Shown piece after piece: positions 1 to 7,922 of a stretch of 64,000 bases of DNA. Made by a program: the position numbers and the translations under genes. The notes beneath the pieces are model-generated. The model was given only the letters and a program-made list of their open reading frames with translations, was not told the DNA's origin and ran no database searches. How positions within the stretch are numbered: position 1 is the stretch's first letter; each line of letters starts with the position of its first letter. The stretch lies in contig NZ_SIXI01000001.1 of the NCBI RefSeq assembly GCF_004310865.1, positions 496,001 to 560,000 on the forward strand, in the 5' to 3' direction. The stretch is from Aquabacterium lacunae. GTDB taxonomy: Bacteria > Pseudomonadota > Gammaproteobacteria > Burkholderiales > Burkholderiaceae_C.

Positions 1-629
1 CTCACGTTGGTGGACGCATCGGCCGCCTCGAAATTGCGGTAGCCCCACCAGTGGCCCAGGCCATTGATGATGCCGGCCGCCGTGATCGGGATCCAGACCA
101 TCTGCACGGCCCACACGGTGATGCCGATGGCACCGAACAGGGCCAGGTCGATGGCCAGCATCAGGAAGATGCCCAAAGTGGCGTGCGGGGTGTAGAGCCT
201 GTTTTCCAGCCAGTCGTTCGGCGTGTTGTGGCCGTACTTCTTGAGCGTTTCGGCATTGGCAGCCTCGGCCGCGTACAGCTCGCGACCGCGCAGCAGCACG
301 GTCTCGATGCCGTGGGCCACGGGGCTGTGCGGGTCTTCGGCGGTCTCGCACTTGGCGTGGTGCTTGCGGTGCACGGCCACCCACTGCTTGGTCACCGTGG
401 CCGTGGTCAGCCACAGCCAGAACCTGAAGAAGTGCGACGGGATCGCATGCAGGTCCAGCGACCGGTGCGCCTGCGAGCGGTGCAGGAAGATGGTGACCGA
501 CGCGATGGTGATGTGCGTGAGCAGCAGCGTGTAAGCCACGATCTGCCAGGCACTGGCGTCGACCAGACCCTTGTCGGCCCACGTGAGGAAGGCGTCAACC
601 GCGGGCGAAGACATCAGGAATTCGAACAT
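1..629 (-). CDS. Fatty acid desaturase (acyl delta-9 type), partial at window edge
   Basis: Membrane di-iron enzyme that introduces a double bond into acyl chains of lipids. Translating the minus strand from ATG at 629 gives about 209 codons with no stop before the window edge, so the C-terminus is missing. The histidine boxes of the family are visible: HRSQAH at residues 50-55 and HRKHH at 87-91. Between and around them are hydrophobic segments (about 30-50, 66-80, 150-185), and a GHWWGYRNFE stretch near residue 195 resembles the region before the third box. A TGAGG ribosome binding site lies 6 bases before the ATG. Acyl-lipid and acyl-CoA substrates cannot be told apart here. The family call is secure. 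Confidence 0.9.
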   Translation of the reverse strand, partial: MFEFLMSSPAVDAFLTWADKGLVDASAWQIVAYTLLLTHITIASVTIFLHRSQAHRSLDLHAIPSHFFRFWLWLTTATVTKQWVAVHRKHHAKCETAEDPHSPVAHGIETVLLRGRELYAAEAANAETLKKYGHNTPNDWLENRLYTPHATLGIFLMLAIDLALFGAIGITVWAVQMVWIPITAAGIINGLGHWWGYRNFEAADASTNV

Positions 630-652
630 GGGGTACCTCAGACGAAGCCGCG

Positions 653-658
653 ATTGTA
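653..658 (-). promoter_or_regulatory. Candidate -10 box of the desaturase gene
   Basis: TACAAT on the minus strand, with 23 bases between it and the desaturase ATG. It leaves a short leader that contains the TGAGG ribosome binding site. No convincing -35 hexamer was found at 16-18 bases, so this is a weak call. Confidence 0.35.
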
Positions 659-778
659 GGACCCGGGCCGGGACTCAGCGCTTGCGGCAGCGCAAAGATG
701 GGGGTGAACCCCCACGGTCCAGTGTGTGTCGAACGCCAGCCGGTCAGCGCGTGGAAAACCCGTGGGCTTGTGGTGTTT

Positions 779-1534
779 TCACGGGCGAGCCAACTGCTGC
801 AATGCAGCATCGATCTCGGCCTGCAGGGTTTCGGCCAGGGCCCGCCGGTCGGCGTGTGTGACACGGTGGGCCGGCAGCACCTGAAGGGTCACGGTCAGGT
901 TTTTCGCACCGGCCACCCACCACAGTGACTGCACCAGTGTGGTGTCGCCCACATAGGCCGCTGCCGGGCTGATGGCGTGCTGCGCATCGCTGTAGCGCAC
1001 GGCCACGGGCTGAACCGGCACATCGGCGTCGATGGCCGACTGCAGCAGGTTGGCGTGGAAATGAAGCAGGGCTTGGCCATCACCCGTGGTGCCCTCAGGG
1101 AAGACCGCGGCCGTGCCCCCTTCTTGCAAGGTCTGCGTGAGCAGGCCCATCACGCGCATGGCGTCACGGCGGCGAGCGCGCTCGAGCAAGATGGTGCCGG
1201 CCAGCACCACCATGCGCCCCACCACGGGCCATTGCGCCACCTCGGCTTTCGACACGAAGCGTGCGGGGTGGGCTGCCAGGATGGCCACGATGTCCAGCCA
1301 CGACACATGGTTGCCCACCACCAGCTTGGCGCCCGGACGGAATTCACCCTGCACCTTCAACTGCACACCCAGGCCCCGCAGCACGCGCAGCGACCAGCGC
1401 TGCACCAGCTCGCGCTGGCGCTCAGGGGTGTGGCGGGCAAAGCTGCGGTTCATGCACCAGGCCACCCACAACAGGTTGACCAGGGTGCGCAGCAGGCGCA
1501 CCACCGCCACCGGCACACGCCACCAGGGGATCAT
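779..1534 (-). CDS. 1-acyl-sn-glycerol-3-phosphate acyltransferase family protein (PlsC-like)
   Basis: Lysophospholipid acyltransferase of 251 residues, expected at the inner membrane, where it would transfer an acyl chain to lysophosphatidic acid or a related lysolipid. The catalytic H-X4-D motif is NHVSWLD (His76, Asp81) and the substrate motif FPEGTT is at 145-150. A hydrophobic N-terminal segment (about 8-28) anchors the protein. The start at 1534 shares one base with the stop of the upstream pyrC' gene (TGATG), and longer in-frame starts run into that gene, so 1534 is preferred. It is the last gene of the yqgE-ruvX-pyrR-pyrB-pyrC' operon. Whether it is the essential PlsC or a paralogue such as an ornithine-lipid acyltransferase cannot be decided. 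Confidence 0.9.
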   Translation of the reverse strand: MIPWWRVPVAVVRLLRTLVNLLWVAWCMNRSFARHTPERQRELVQRWSLRVLRGLGVQLKVQGEFRPGAKLVVGNHVSWLDIVAILAAHPARFVSKAEVAQWPVVGRMVVLAGTILLERARRRDAMRVMGLLTQTLQEGGTAAVFPEGTTGDGQALLHFHANLLQSAIDADVPVQPVAVRYSDAQHAISPAAAYVGDTTLVQSLWWVAGAKNLTVTLQVLPAHRVTHADRRALAETLQAEIDAALQQLARP

Positions 1535-2871
1535 CAGGCCACCTGGGCTTCGTGGGCCACCTGCCCGGCCACCACCGTCAGGCGCACGCGCCCCGGCATT
1601 TCCATGCCGGTGCACTCGTAGGCAAACGGGGTGTGCTTGCCCTGGCTGACCAGGGCCTCGGGCTGCACACGCCAGCTGTCACGCGGGTCGAACACGCACA
1701 GATCGGCCACACCGCCCTGCACGATGCGACCTGCACTGGTGGCCAGCGAGCCCAGGGCGTCGCCCAGCACCTTCACGGGGCCCAGGGTGACGGTGCCCAG
1801 TGCGCGGCGCAGGGCCTCGGCTGGCAGGCTGGCGGCCTCACCGGCTTGCAGGCCCGCGGCCTTCAGCGCCAGGCTCAGCAGCAGCTCGACACCGGTGCCG
1901 CCGGGGGTGGCTTCGCCAAAAGGCAGCAGTTTTTCGTCTTCGCTGACCGGGGTGTGGTCAGACACCAGGGCGTCGAGCGTGCCGTCGGCCAGCGCGGCCT
2001 GCAGGGCATCGCGGTCACGGCCCTGGCGCAGCGGCGGGTTCAGGCGCATGGCCGAGTTGAAAAAGCCGATGTCCACGTCGGTCAGCATCAGCGAGTTGAT
2101 GCTCACGTCGGCCGTGATGGGCAGCCCCTGGGCCTTGGCCTGGCGCACGATCTCGATGCCGGCCGCGCTGGACAGGCGGCACAGGTGCACGCGGGCTCCG
2201 GTGGCGCGCGACAGCTCGACGATGGTGTTCAGGGCAATGGTTTCGGCGGCCACGGGCACACCCGACAGGCCCAGGCGCGTGGCCACGGCACCGCTGGCGG
2301 CAATGCCCTTGCCCAACCAGGCGTCTTGCGGGCGCAGCCAAACCGAGTACCCGAAGGTGGCCGCGTACTGCATGGCGCGTTGCAGCACCAGCGTGTCCTT
2401 GATGGCCACTTCGGCCTGCGAATAGCCCACGCAGCCGGCTTCGTGCAGCTCGGCCATCTCGGTCAGGTTCTCGCCCTTCAGGCCGCGGGTCAGCGCCCCC
2501 AGGGGGAACAGACGGCAACGGCTCAGCTTGCGGGCACGCAGCTTGAGCATCTCCACCAGGCCGGGCTCGTCGAGCGTGGGGTCGGTGTCGGGCAGGCAGA
2601 CCACGCTGGTCACCCCACCGGCAGCGGCAGCGGCCAGTTCGCTCTCCAGCATGCCTTCGTGCTCGTAGCCCGGCTCGCGCAGGCGCACGGCCAGATCCAC
2701 CAGGCCCGGGGCCACGATGCAGCCGGAAGCGTCGATGGTGCGGTCGGCCGTGAAGTCGGCACTGACCTGGCCGATGGACACGATGCGACCGGCGGCCATG
2801 GCGACATCGCCCTGCACGTCCAGGCCGCTGGCCGGGTCGATCACGCGGCCGTTCTTGATCAGGAGTTTCAT
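1534..2871 (-). CDS. Dihydroorotase-like protein without metal ligands (PyrC'/PyrX)
   Basis: A 445-residue protein of the dihydroorotase/amidohydrolase family. The HxH metal site normally found in the VDxHxHLREPG motif reads [11 protein letters not shown] at 58-68, so both zinc histidines are gone. The later HH-L motif reads INSLMLTD and the other histidine positions are also replaced; only a VSDHTP remnant resembles an active enzyme. It should therefore be catalytically dead. In pseudomonads and many betaproteobacteria such a protein (PyrC', encoded by pyrX) assembles with aspartate transcarbamoylase and is needed for the holoenzyme. The ATG at 2871 overlaps the pyrB stop by 4 bases (ATGA), which fits that role. 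True dihydroorotase activity must be encoded elsewhere. Confidence 0.9.
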   Translation of the reverse strand: MKLLIKNGRVIDPASGLDVQGDVAMAAGRIVSIGQVSADFTADRTIDASGCIVAPGLVDLAVRLREPGYEHEGMLESELAAAAAGGVTSVVCLPDTDPTLDEPGLVEMLKLRARKLSRCRLFPLGALTRGLKGENLTEMAELHEAGCVGYSQAEVAIKDTLVLQRAMQYAATFGYSVWLRPQDAWLGKGIAASGAVATRLGLSGVPVAAETIALNTIVELSRATGARVHLCRLSSAAGIEIVRQAKAQGLPITADVSINSLMLTDVDIGFFNSAMRLNPPLRQGRDRDALQAALADGTLDALVSDHTPVSEDEKLLPFGEATPGGTGVELLLSLALKAAGLQAGEAASLPAEALRRALGTVTLGPVKVLGDALGSLATSAGRIVQGGVADLCVFDPRDSWRVQPEALVSQGKHTPFAYECTGMEMPGRVRLTVVAGQVAHEAQVA

Positions 2872-3827
2872 GCTTCGTTCCCCGCGATGATGGACATGAC
2901 GGCCATGCGCACGGCAATGCCGAAAGTCACTTGCGGCAGGATCACGCTCTGGGCGCCATCGGCCACGCTGGAGTCGATCTCGACACCGCGGTTGATGGGG
3001 CCGGGGTGCATCACGATGGCGTCGGGTTTGGCCAGGGCCAGCTTTTCCGGGGTCAGGCCGAATTCCTTGAAGAACTCGCCCGAGCTGGGCAACATGCCGC
3101 CGCTCATGCGTTCGTTCTGCAGGCGCAGCATGATCACCACGTCGGCATCGCGGATGCCTTCTTCCATGCTGTGACACACGCGCACGCCCATCTCGCGCAG
3201 GTCACCGGGCACCAGGGTGCGCGGGCCCACCACACGCACCTCGGGCACGCCCAGCGTGGTCAGCGCGTGGATGTTGGAGCGGGCCACGCGCGAGTGCACG
3301 ATGTCGCCCACGATGGCCACCGTGAGGTTGGTGAAGTCTTTCTTGTAGTGCCGGATGGTGTACATGTCCAGCAGCGCCTGCGTGGGGTGCGCGTGGCGAC
3401 CGTCGCCGGCATTGACCACGTGCACATGCGGCGCGCAATGCTGGGCGATCAGGTAAGGCGCACCGCTTTCGCTGTGGCGCACCACGAACATGTCGGCGTG
3501 CATCGCGCTGAGGTTGGCGATGGTGTCCAGCAGGCTTTCACCCTTGGAGGCGCTGCTCTTGGCGATGTCCAGGTTGATGACATCGGCGCTCAGGCGCTTG
3601 GCCGCGATCTCGAAGGTGGTGCGGGTGCGGGTGCTGTTCTCGAAGAACAGATTGAACACGCTCTTGCCACGCAGCAGCGGGATCTTCTTGACCTCGCGGT
3701 CATTGACCGACACGAACTGGCCGGCGGTGTCCAGGATCTGGTGCAGCACGTCGCGGGGCAGGCCCTCGGTGGTGAGCAGGTGGATCAGCTCGCCATGCTG
3801 GTTGAGCTGGGGGTTGCGTCGTTGCAT
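2868..3827 (-). CDS. pyrB: Aspartate carbamoyltransferase, catalytic subunit
   Basis: Joins carbamoyl phosphate and aspartate to form carbamoyl aspartate, the committed step of pyrimidine synthesis, in the cytoplasm. Its 319 residues are standard for the family. The carbamoyl-phosphate motif STRTRT is at 65-70, HPTQALLD begins at 147, and [11 protein letters not shown] begins near 273. No pyrI regulatory subunit is adjacent; instead the noncatalytic pyrC' follows with a 4-base overlap, as in the pseudomonad-type holoenzyme. The start at 3827 shares one base with the pyrR stop (TGATG), indicating translational coupling. Confidence 0.97.
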   Translation of the reverse strand: MQRRNPQLNQHGELIHLLTTEGLPRDVLHQILDTAGQFVSVNDREVKKIPLLRGKSVFNLFFENSTRTRTTFEIAAKRLSADVINLDIAKSSASKGESLLDTIANLSAMHADMFVVRHSESGAPYLIAQHCAPHVHVVNAGDGRHAHPTQALLDMYTIRHYKKDFTNLTVAIVGDIVHSRVARSNIHALTTLGVPEVRVVGPRTLVPGDLREMGVRVCHSMEEGIRDADVVIMLRLQNERMSGGMLPSSGEFFKEFGLTPEKLALAKPDAIVMHPGPINRGVEIDSSVADGAQSVILPQVTFGIAVRMAVMSIIAGNEA

Positions 3828-4339
3828 CAGACCCTCTCGAAATGGAAAGTGAACTGGCCATCGGCCCCACGGCCCAGCGACACGCGCTCGGCCGCTGGCA
3901 GGGTGATGCGCGCGGCCGAGAAGGCCGGCTCGATGGGCAGCTCGCGGCCCCCGCGGTCGACAAGCACCACCAGGGTGACGCTGGCGGGGCGGCCGTAGTC
4001 GAACAGTTCGTTGATCACGGCGCGCGTGGTGCGGCCGGTGTACAGCACATCGTCGATCAGCAGGATGTGGCGGCCTTCGATCTCGAAAGGCAGGTGGGTG
4101 GCGTCACGCGAGGCGGCCATGCCGCGGCGCGAGAAATCATCACGGTGCAGGGCCGACGAGATGCAGCCATGCGGTTCGGTCCGCTGCAGGTCGTGGCTCA
4201 GGCGCTCGGCCAGCCAGGCGCCGCCGGACCACACGCCCACCAGGGCCGAATCGGGTTGCACCAGGCGTTGCACGCCCTTGAGGAGCACGCCATACAGCTG
4301 CTCGGCGTCCAGGCGAAGGGAGGCTTGGGTTTCGCTCAT
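3827..4339 (-). CDS. pyrR: Bifunctional pyr operon regulator / uracil phosphoribosyltransferase PyrR
   Basis: A 170-residue phosphoribosyltransferase-fold protein. The PRPP-binding loop [13 protein letters not shown] is at 92-104. In Gram-positive bacteria PyrR binds pyr mRNA to cause attenuation; in betaproteobacteria its role is less clear and it may act mainly as an enzyme or as a coupled regulator. It overlaps ruvX upstream by 4 bases and pyrB downstream by 1 base. No PyrR-binding RNA hairpin can be placed between them because there is no intergenic space. Confidence 0.92.
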   Translation of the reverse strand: MSETQASLRLDAEQLYGVLLKGVQRLVQPDSALVGVWSGGAWLAERLSHDLQRTEPHGCISSALHRDDFSRRGMAASRDATHLPFEIEGRHILLIDDVLYTGRTTRAVINELFDYGRPASVTLVVLVDRGGRELPIEPAFSAARITLPAAERVSLGRGADGQFTFHFERV

Positions 4340-4725
4340 GGGTTGTCGTTGAAAAACTGTTGCAGGATCACGGCCGCCGCGGCCGCATCCAGGTCATCGG
4401 GGTCGTCGCGTTCGGCTTCGACACTGGAATAGCGCTCATCGACCTCGTGCACCGGCAGGTGGTAGCGGCCGCTGAGCTGGCGGGCGAACTTGCGTGCCGC
4501 CAGGGTGATCTCGTGCTCGGCACCGTCAGGGTGGAAGGGCACCCCCACCACCAGGGCGTCGGGCTGCCATTCCTTGATCAGGCGCTGGATGTGCTCGAAG
4601 CGGGCCGAGCCTTCGGCGGCGATGGAGCGCAGGGGCTGGGCCTCGCGCAGCAAGGTGTTGCCACAAGCCACGCCCACGCGGCGGCGCCCGTAGTCGAAGG
4701 CCAGCAGGGTGAGGGGTGCCGTCAT
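4336..4725 (-). CDS. ruvX: Putative Holliday junction resolvase / pre-16S rRNA nuclease YqgF (RuvX)
   Basis: An RNase H-fold nuclease of 129 residues. In E. coli this protein (YqgF) matures the 5' end of 16S rRNA; it was first predicted to resolve Holliday junctions. The metal-binding Asp lies in DYGRRRVGVA (10-19). VVGVPFHPDG (about 59-68), VDERYSS near 95 and a C-terminal DDLDAAAAA segment supply the other acidic positions. It overlaps yqgE upstream and pyrR downstream by 4 bases each, a gene order common in betaproteobacteria. Confidence 0.93.
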   Translation of the reverse strand: MTAPLTLLAFDYGRRRVGVACGNTLLREAQPLRSIAAEGSARFEHIQRLIKEWQPDALVVGVPFHPDGAEHEITLAARKFARQLSGRYHLPVHEVDERYSSVEAERDDPDDLDAAAAAVILQQFFNDNP

Positions 4726-5303
4726 GCGTGGCCTGCGTCGAGCGACAGCACGCTGCGGTCGATGCCCAGCAGCGAGAGCGCCCGGTCGTAGCGCTGCTCC
4801 ACCGGGGTGTCGAAAATGATGGCGGGGTCGGCCTGCACGGTCAGCCAGCCGTTGCGAGACAGCTCGTCTTCCAGCTGGCCGGCGCTCCAGCCCGAGTAGC
4901 CCAGGCTGATGAACACCTTGCGCGGGCCGGCGCCACTGGCCATGGCTTCCAGCACGTCGCGCGACGTGGTCATTTCCAGGCCGCCGGGGATCTTGATGGA
5001 CGAGTTGTAGTGCCCGCCCTCTTCATCGAGCTGTTCGTGCAGCACGAAACCACGCTCGGTCTGCACCGGGCCGCCCAGGTACACGGGGGTGGACAAAAGG
5101 TCGTCACGCTCGAGGTTGAGGTTGACCTTTTCAAACAGGCCGCGGACATCGATGTCCACCGGCTTGTTGATGACCAGACCGAGGGCGCCGCGTTCGGTAT
5201 GCTCGCACATGTACACCACCGAGCCCGCGAAATTGCCGTCGCTCATGCCGGGCATGGCAATGAGGAACTGGTTGGTGAGATTGATGGGCGCTTGTTCGGA
5301 CAT
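4722..5303 (-). CDS. YqgE/AlgH family protein (UPF0301)
   Basis: A 193-residue cytoplasmic protein of the UPF0301 family, whose molecular role is still unclear; AlgH was linked to alginate regulation in Pseudomonas. Family signatures are the N-terminal LTNQFLIAMPGM, the ALGLVINKP segment, YLGGPVQTERGFVLH, and the ISLGYSGWSAGQLE segment. It is the first gene of a six-gene operon. Its ATG at 5303 has no Shine-Dalgarno sequence but is preceded 7 bases upstream by TAAAAT, suggesting a leaderless transcript. It is divergent from phrB, with 50 bases between the two start codons. Confidence 0.92.
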   Translation of the reverse strand: MSEQAPINLTNQFLIAMPGMSDGNFAGSVVYMCEHTERGALGLVINKPVDIDVRGLFEKVNLNLERDDLLSTPVYLGGPVQTERGFVLHEQLDEEGGHYNSSIKIPGGLEMTTSRDVLEAMASGAGPRKVFISLGYSGWSAGQLEDELSRNGWLTVQADPAIIFDTPVEQRYDRALSLLGIDRSVLSLDAGHA

Positions 5304-5310
5304 GCGCGCA

Positions 5311-5316
5311 ATTTTA
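5311..5316 (-). promoter_or_regulatory. Leaderless-type -10 box before yqgE
   Basis: TAAAAT on the minus strand, followed by 7 bases and then the yqgE ATG at 5303. This places the expected transcription start on the start codon. No clear -35 hexamer is visible. It is one of a set of similarly placed hexamers in the window. Confidence 0.5.
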
Positions 5317-5353
5317 GTCGCCCTGCAATGCCCCCGCCCGCTGAATCAGACAC

Positions 5354-6844
5354 ATGACCGAACGAATCGACTCTGCCCTGGTCTGGTTTCGCCGCGATCT
5401 GCGGCACACCGACCATGCCGCCCTGTACCACGCCCTGAAAAATGCCCGCCGGGTGTGGTGCGTGTTCGTGCTGGACACCGACATCCTCGATGCCCTGCCC
5501 CGCCATGACCGGCGCGTGGCCTTCATCCTCGACAGCCTGCGTGAGCTCGATGCCGCCCTGGCCCGGCTGGCCCCTGGCAGCGGCCTGATCGTGCGCCACG
5601 GCTCCGCGCGCACCGAACTGCCCCGGCTGGCGGCCGAACTGGGCGTGCAGGCCGTGTACGCCAACCACGACGACGAACCTGACGCCCTGGCCCGAGACGC
5701 CCAGGTACGCGGCAAGCTCAGCGGCCTGGGCGCCGCGCTGTTCACCTCGAAAGACCACGTGATCTTCGAGCGCCACGAGGTGCTGACCGGCAACGGCACG
5801 CCCTATGGCGTGTTCACGCCCTACAAGAACGCCTGGCTGAAAAAGCTGGAGCCCTTCTACGTCAAGCCCTACCCGGTGGCGCCCTACGCGGCCCACTTGG
5901 CGGCCATTCCGGAGAAGATCGCCCCCCTGTGGCCCGAGCGCGTGCCCACCCTGCCCGAGATCGGGTTCGAGCCCGTGACCGACCTGAAGGTGCCCACCGG
6001 CATGAGCGGTGCAGAGCAGCTGCTGGACGATTTCCTGGCGCGCATGGACCGCTACGACGAGCAGCGTGACTTCCCGGCCGTCAAGGGGCCCAGCTACCTG
6101 TCGACCCACCTGCGTTTTGGCACCGTCAGCATCCGCCACCTGGCGTCGCTGGCCTGGGCCCGCATGAAGGAGGGCTCGGAAGGCGCCCGCGTGTGGTTGT
6201 CGGAGCTGATCTGGCGCGATTTCTACCACCAGATCCTGCACCACCACCCGCACGTGGTGGGCGGCGCCTACAAGCGCGAGTACGACCGCATCAAGTGGGC
6301 CAAGGGCAAGGAGGCCGAGGCCCACTTCCAGGCCTGGTGCGAAGGCCGCACCGGCTACCCCCTGGTCGACGCGGCCATGCGCCAGCTCAACCAGACGGGC
6401 TACATGCACAACCGCCTGCGCATGGTGGTGGCCAGTTTCCTGATCAAGGACCTGGGCATCGACTGGCGCCGGGGCGAGGCCTACTTCGCCGAAAAGCTGC
6501 TGGATTTCGACCTGTCGGCCAACAACGGCGGCTGGCAATGGGCCGCCTCCAGTGGCTGCGATGCCCAGCCCTACTTCCGCATCTTCAACCCCACCAGCCA
6601 GAGCGAAAAGTTCGACCCGCAGGCCAGGTTCATCCGGCGCTACGTGCCCGAGCTGGCCCCGCTGCCCGATGCCGCCCTGCACGCCCCCTGGCTGGCCCGC
6701 CCGGCCGACCTGGCCGCCGCCGATGATTTCGTGCTGGGCCGCGACTACCCCCAGCCCATCGTGCAGCACGACGTGGCACGGGCCGAAACGCTGGCGCGCT
6801 ATGCAGTGGTGAAGGCGCCTGACACGGGCGCCAAAAAGCGCTGA
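5354..6844 (+). CDS. phrB: Deoxyribodipyrimidine photolyase (class I CPD photolyase)
   Basis: Light-driven FAD enzyme that splits cyclobutane pyrimidine dimers. Its 496 residues match class I photolyases. The N-terminal alpha/beta antenna domain begins with LVWFRRDLRHTDHAALYHA. The C-terminal FAD domain carries WRDFYHQIL, MRQLNQTGYMHNRLRM, the DLSANNGGWQWAASSG stretch, and IFNPTSQSEKFDP, all strongly conserved. The ATG at 5354 is the only plausible start and lies in the 50-base divergent region shared with yqgE. It is convergent with the diguanylate cyclase gene downstream. Confidence 0.96.
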   Translation: MTERIDSALVWFRRDLRHTDHAALYHALKNARRVWCVFVLDTDILDALPRHDRRVAFILDSLRELDAALARLAPGSGLIVRHGSARTELPRLAAELGVQAVYANHDDEPDALARDAQVRGKLSGLGAALFTSKDHVIFERHEVLTGNGTPYGVFTPYKNAWLKKLEPFYVKPYPVAPYAAHLAAIPEKIAPLWPERVPTLPEIGFEPVTDLKVPTGMSGAEQLLDDFLARMDRYDEQRDFPAVKGPSYLSTHLRFGTVSIRHLASLAWARMKEGSEGARVWLSELIWRDFYHQILHHHPHVVGGAYKREYDRIKWAKGKEAEAHFQAWCEGRTGYPLVDAAMRQLNQTGYMHNRLRMVVASFLIKDLGIDWRRGEAYFAEKLLDFDLSANNGGWQWAASSGCDAQPYFRIFNPTSQSEKFDPQARFIRRYVPELAPLPDAALHAPWLARPADLAAADDFVLGRDYPQPIVQHDVARAETLARYAVVKAPDTGAKKR

Positions 6845-6865
6845 CCGCCCCGGCTTCCGGGGTCA
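6842..6865. terminator. Hairpin between convergent phrB and cyclase genes
   Basis: An imperfect inverted repeat, TGACC(g)CCCCGG...CCGGGGTCA, spans both stop codons of two converging genes. There is no T-run, so it may be a weak bidirectional terminator or simply a stable 3' hairpin. Confidence 0.35.
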
Positions 6866-7909
6866 GAACAGCTCGACGTCGCCTTCCAGGTTGGCGTCTT
6901 TGATGGTGCCAGCGCGCAGCAACTCGGGGTGGCTGATCACGCGGTTGCGCCCATGGTGCTTGGCGTGATAAACCGCCACGTCGGCCCTTGAGAACGCCGC
7001 ACTGGGGCTGTCGCTGGGCTGCACAGACGTGAAGCCGACGCTGACCGTGACTTGCCCCACCTGCGGGAAGGCATAGCTGGCCACCCGCTGGCGGAACCGG
7101 TCGAAGGCGGCCAAGGCGCCTGCTTCTTCGGGGCAGCGCACCATCACCACGAACTCCTCGCCGCCAAAGCGGAAGAGGCGATCGTAATGCCGGAAGGTCT
7201 GGCGCATCAGGCGGGCCACCAGCACCAGCACCTCGTCACCGATCAAGTGGCCGTACTGGTCATTGACCTTTTTGAAGAAGTCGATGTCGAGCACGCCCAG
7301 CCACCACTGGTCGCCCACCCGCTGTCGGCGGTCGGTGTCGCCCGGGGCCAGCATGTCGCGCCGCAACGAAGCCGACAGGAACGAGGTGTCGAAGGTCTGG
7401 CGGTTCAGCAGGCCCGTGAGGGGGTCCCGCTGGCTGGACGCCAGCAGCCGCAGAAAGTTGTCGAACACCTGCAGCACGGTGTGCACGGTGCGCACGGCCT
7501 GGATGCCCAGGCTGTCGGGCGTGACCAGCTCCACCACGCCCACTTCGCCGTCGTCGGTGTTCAGGGGCATGACGGTCAGCCAACCCGGCGGCAGGGGTGC
7601 CCGTGTGGGCACCTGCAGCATGGACGGGTCTTCCAGGGCCTGCTGGCGCAAGGGTTCGTCGTCGAAGGCAGGCAAGCTCTCGGGCTCGGCCCAGGACGGG
7701 TCACAGTCGAAGCCGCCGCTGGCCGTGACCTTGGCGCACTTGAACCAGCGCCGCTGCCCTTCCCCGTCGCGGATGGTGCGGTGCACCCCCGCTTCGTGCG
7801 CATCAAGGATGCGGCAAAGCGCCTGCGCGAGCCCCTGGTCCAGTTGCTCGCGGTCACGCAGGCTGGTCAGGGTGACCAGCTGCTCCATGGCGCCTTGCGG
7901 GCTGTTCAT
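6863..7909 (-). CDS. Diguanylate cyclase (GGDEF domain) at the end of the Pil-Chp cluster
   Basis: Makes cyclic di-GMP. The 348-residue protein has a soluble N-terminal region (about 1-155) resembling a GAF-like sensor, then a GGDEF domain starting at RDPLTGLLNRQTF. The active-site motif is GGEEF at 249-253, and the inhibitory-site RxxD (RHYD, 240-243) lies at the correct 5-residue spacing, so product feedback is expected. No transmembrane segment is seen. The last residues, EGDVELF, match the tail of the CheZ-like protein at 34917-35369. It starts 13 bases after chpA stops, so it is probably co-transcribed and a likely output of the surface-sensing array. The ATG at 7888 with AAGG upstream is an alternative start. 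Confidence 0.9.
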   Translation of the reverse strand: MNSPQGAMEQLVTLTSLRDREQLDQGLAQALCRILDAHEAGVHRTIRDGEGQRRWFKCAKVTASGGFDCDPSWAEPESLPAFDDEPLRQQALEDPSMLQVPTRAPLPPGWLTVMPLNTDDGEVGVVELVTPDSLGIQAVRTVHTVLQVFDNFLRLLASSQRDPLTGLLNRQTFDTSFLSASLRRDMLAPGDTDRRQRVGDQWWLGVLDIDFFKKVNDQYGHLIGDEVLVLVARLMRQTFRHYDRLFRFGGEEFVVMVRCPEEAGALAAFDRFRQRVASYAFPQVGQVTVSVGFTSVQPSDSPSAAFSRADVAVYHAKHHGRNRVISHPELLRAGTIKDANLEGDVELF

Positions 7910-7922
7910 GCCTTGACATGGA

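Noticed and set aside
630-778. Inverted repeat around 750-782 and GGGGGTGAACCCCC at 698-713 after the acyltransferase gene
   Set aside because: The stems are short, lack a T-run, and one overlaps the stop codon; there is not enough to call a terminator or RNA.
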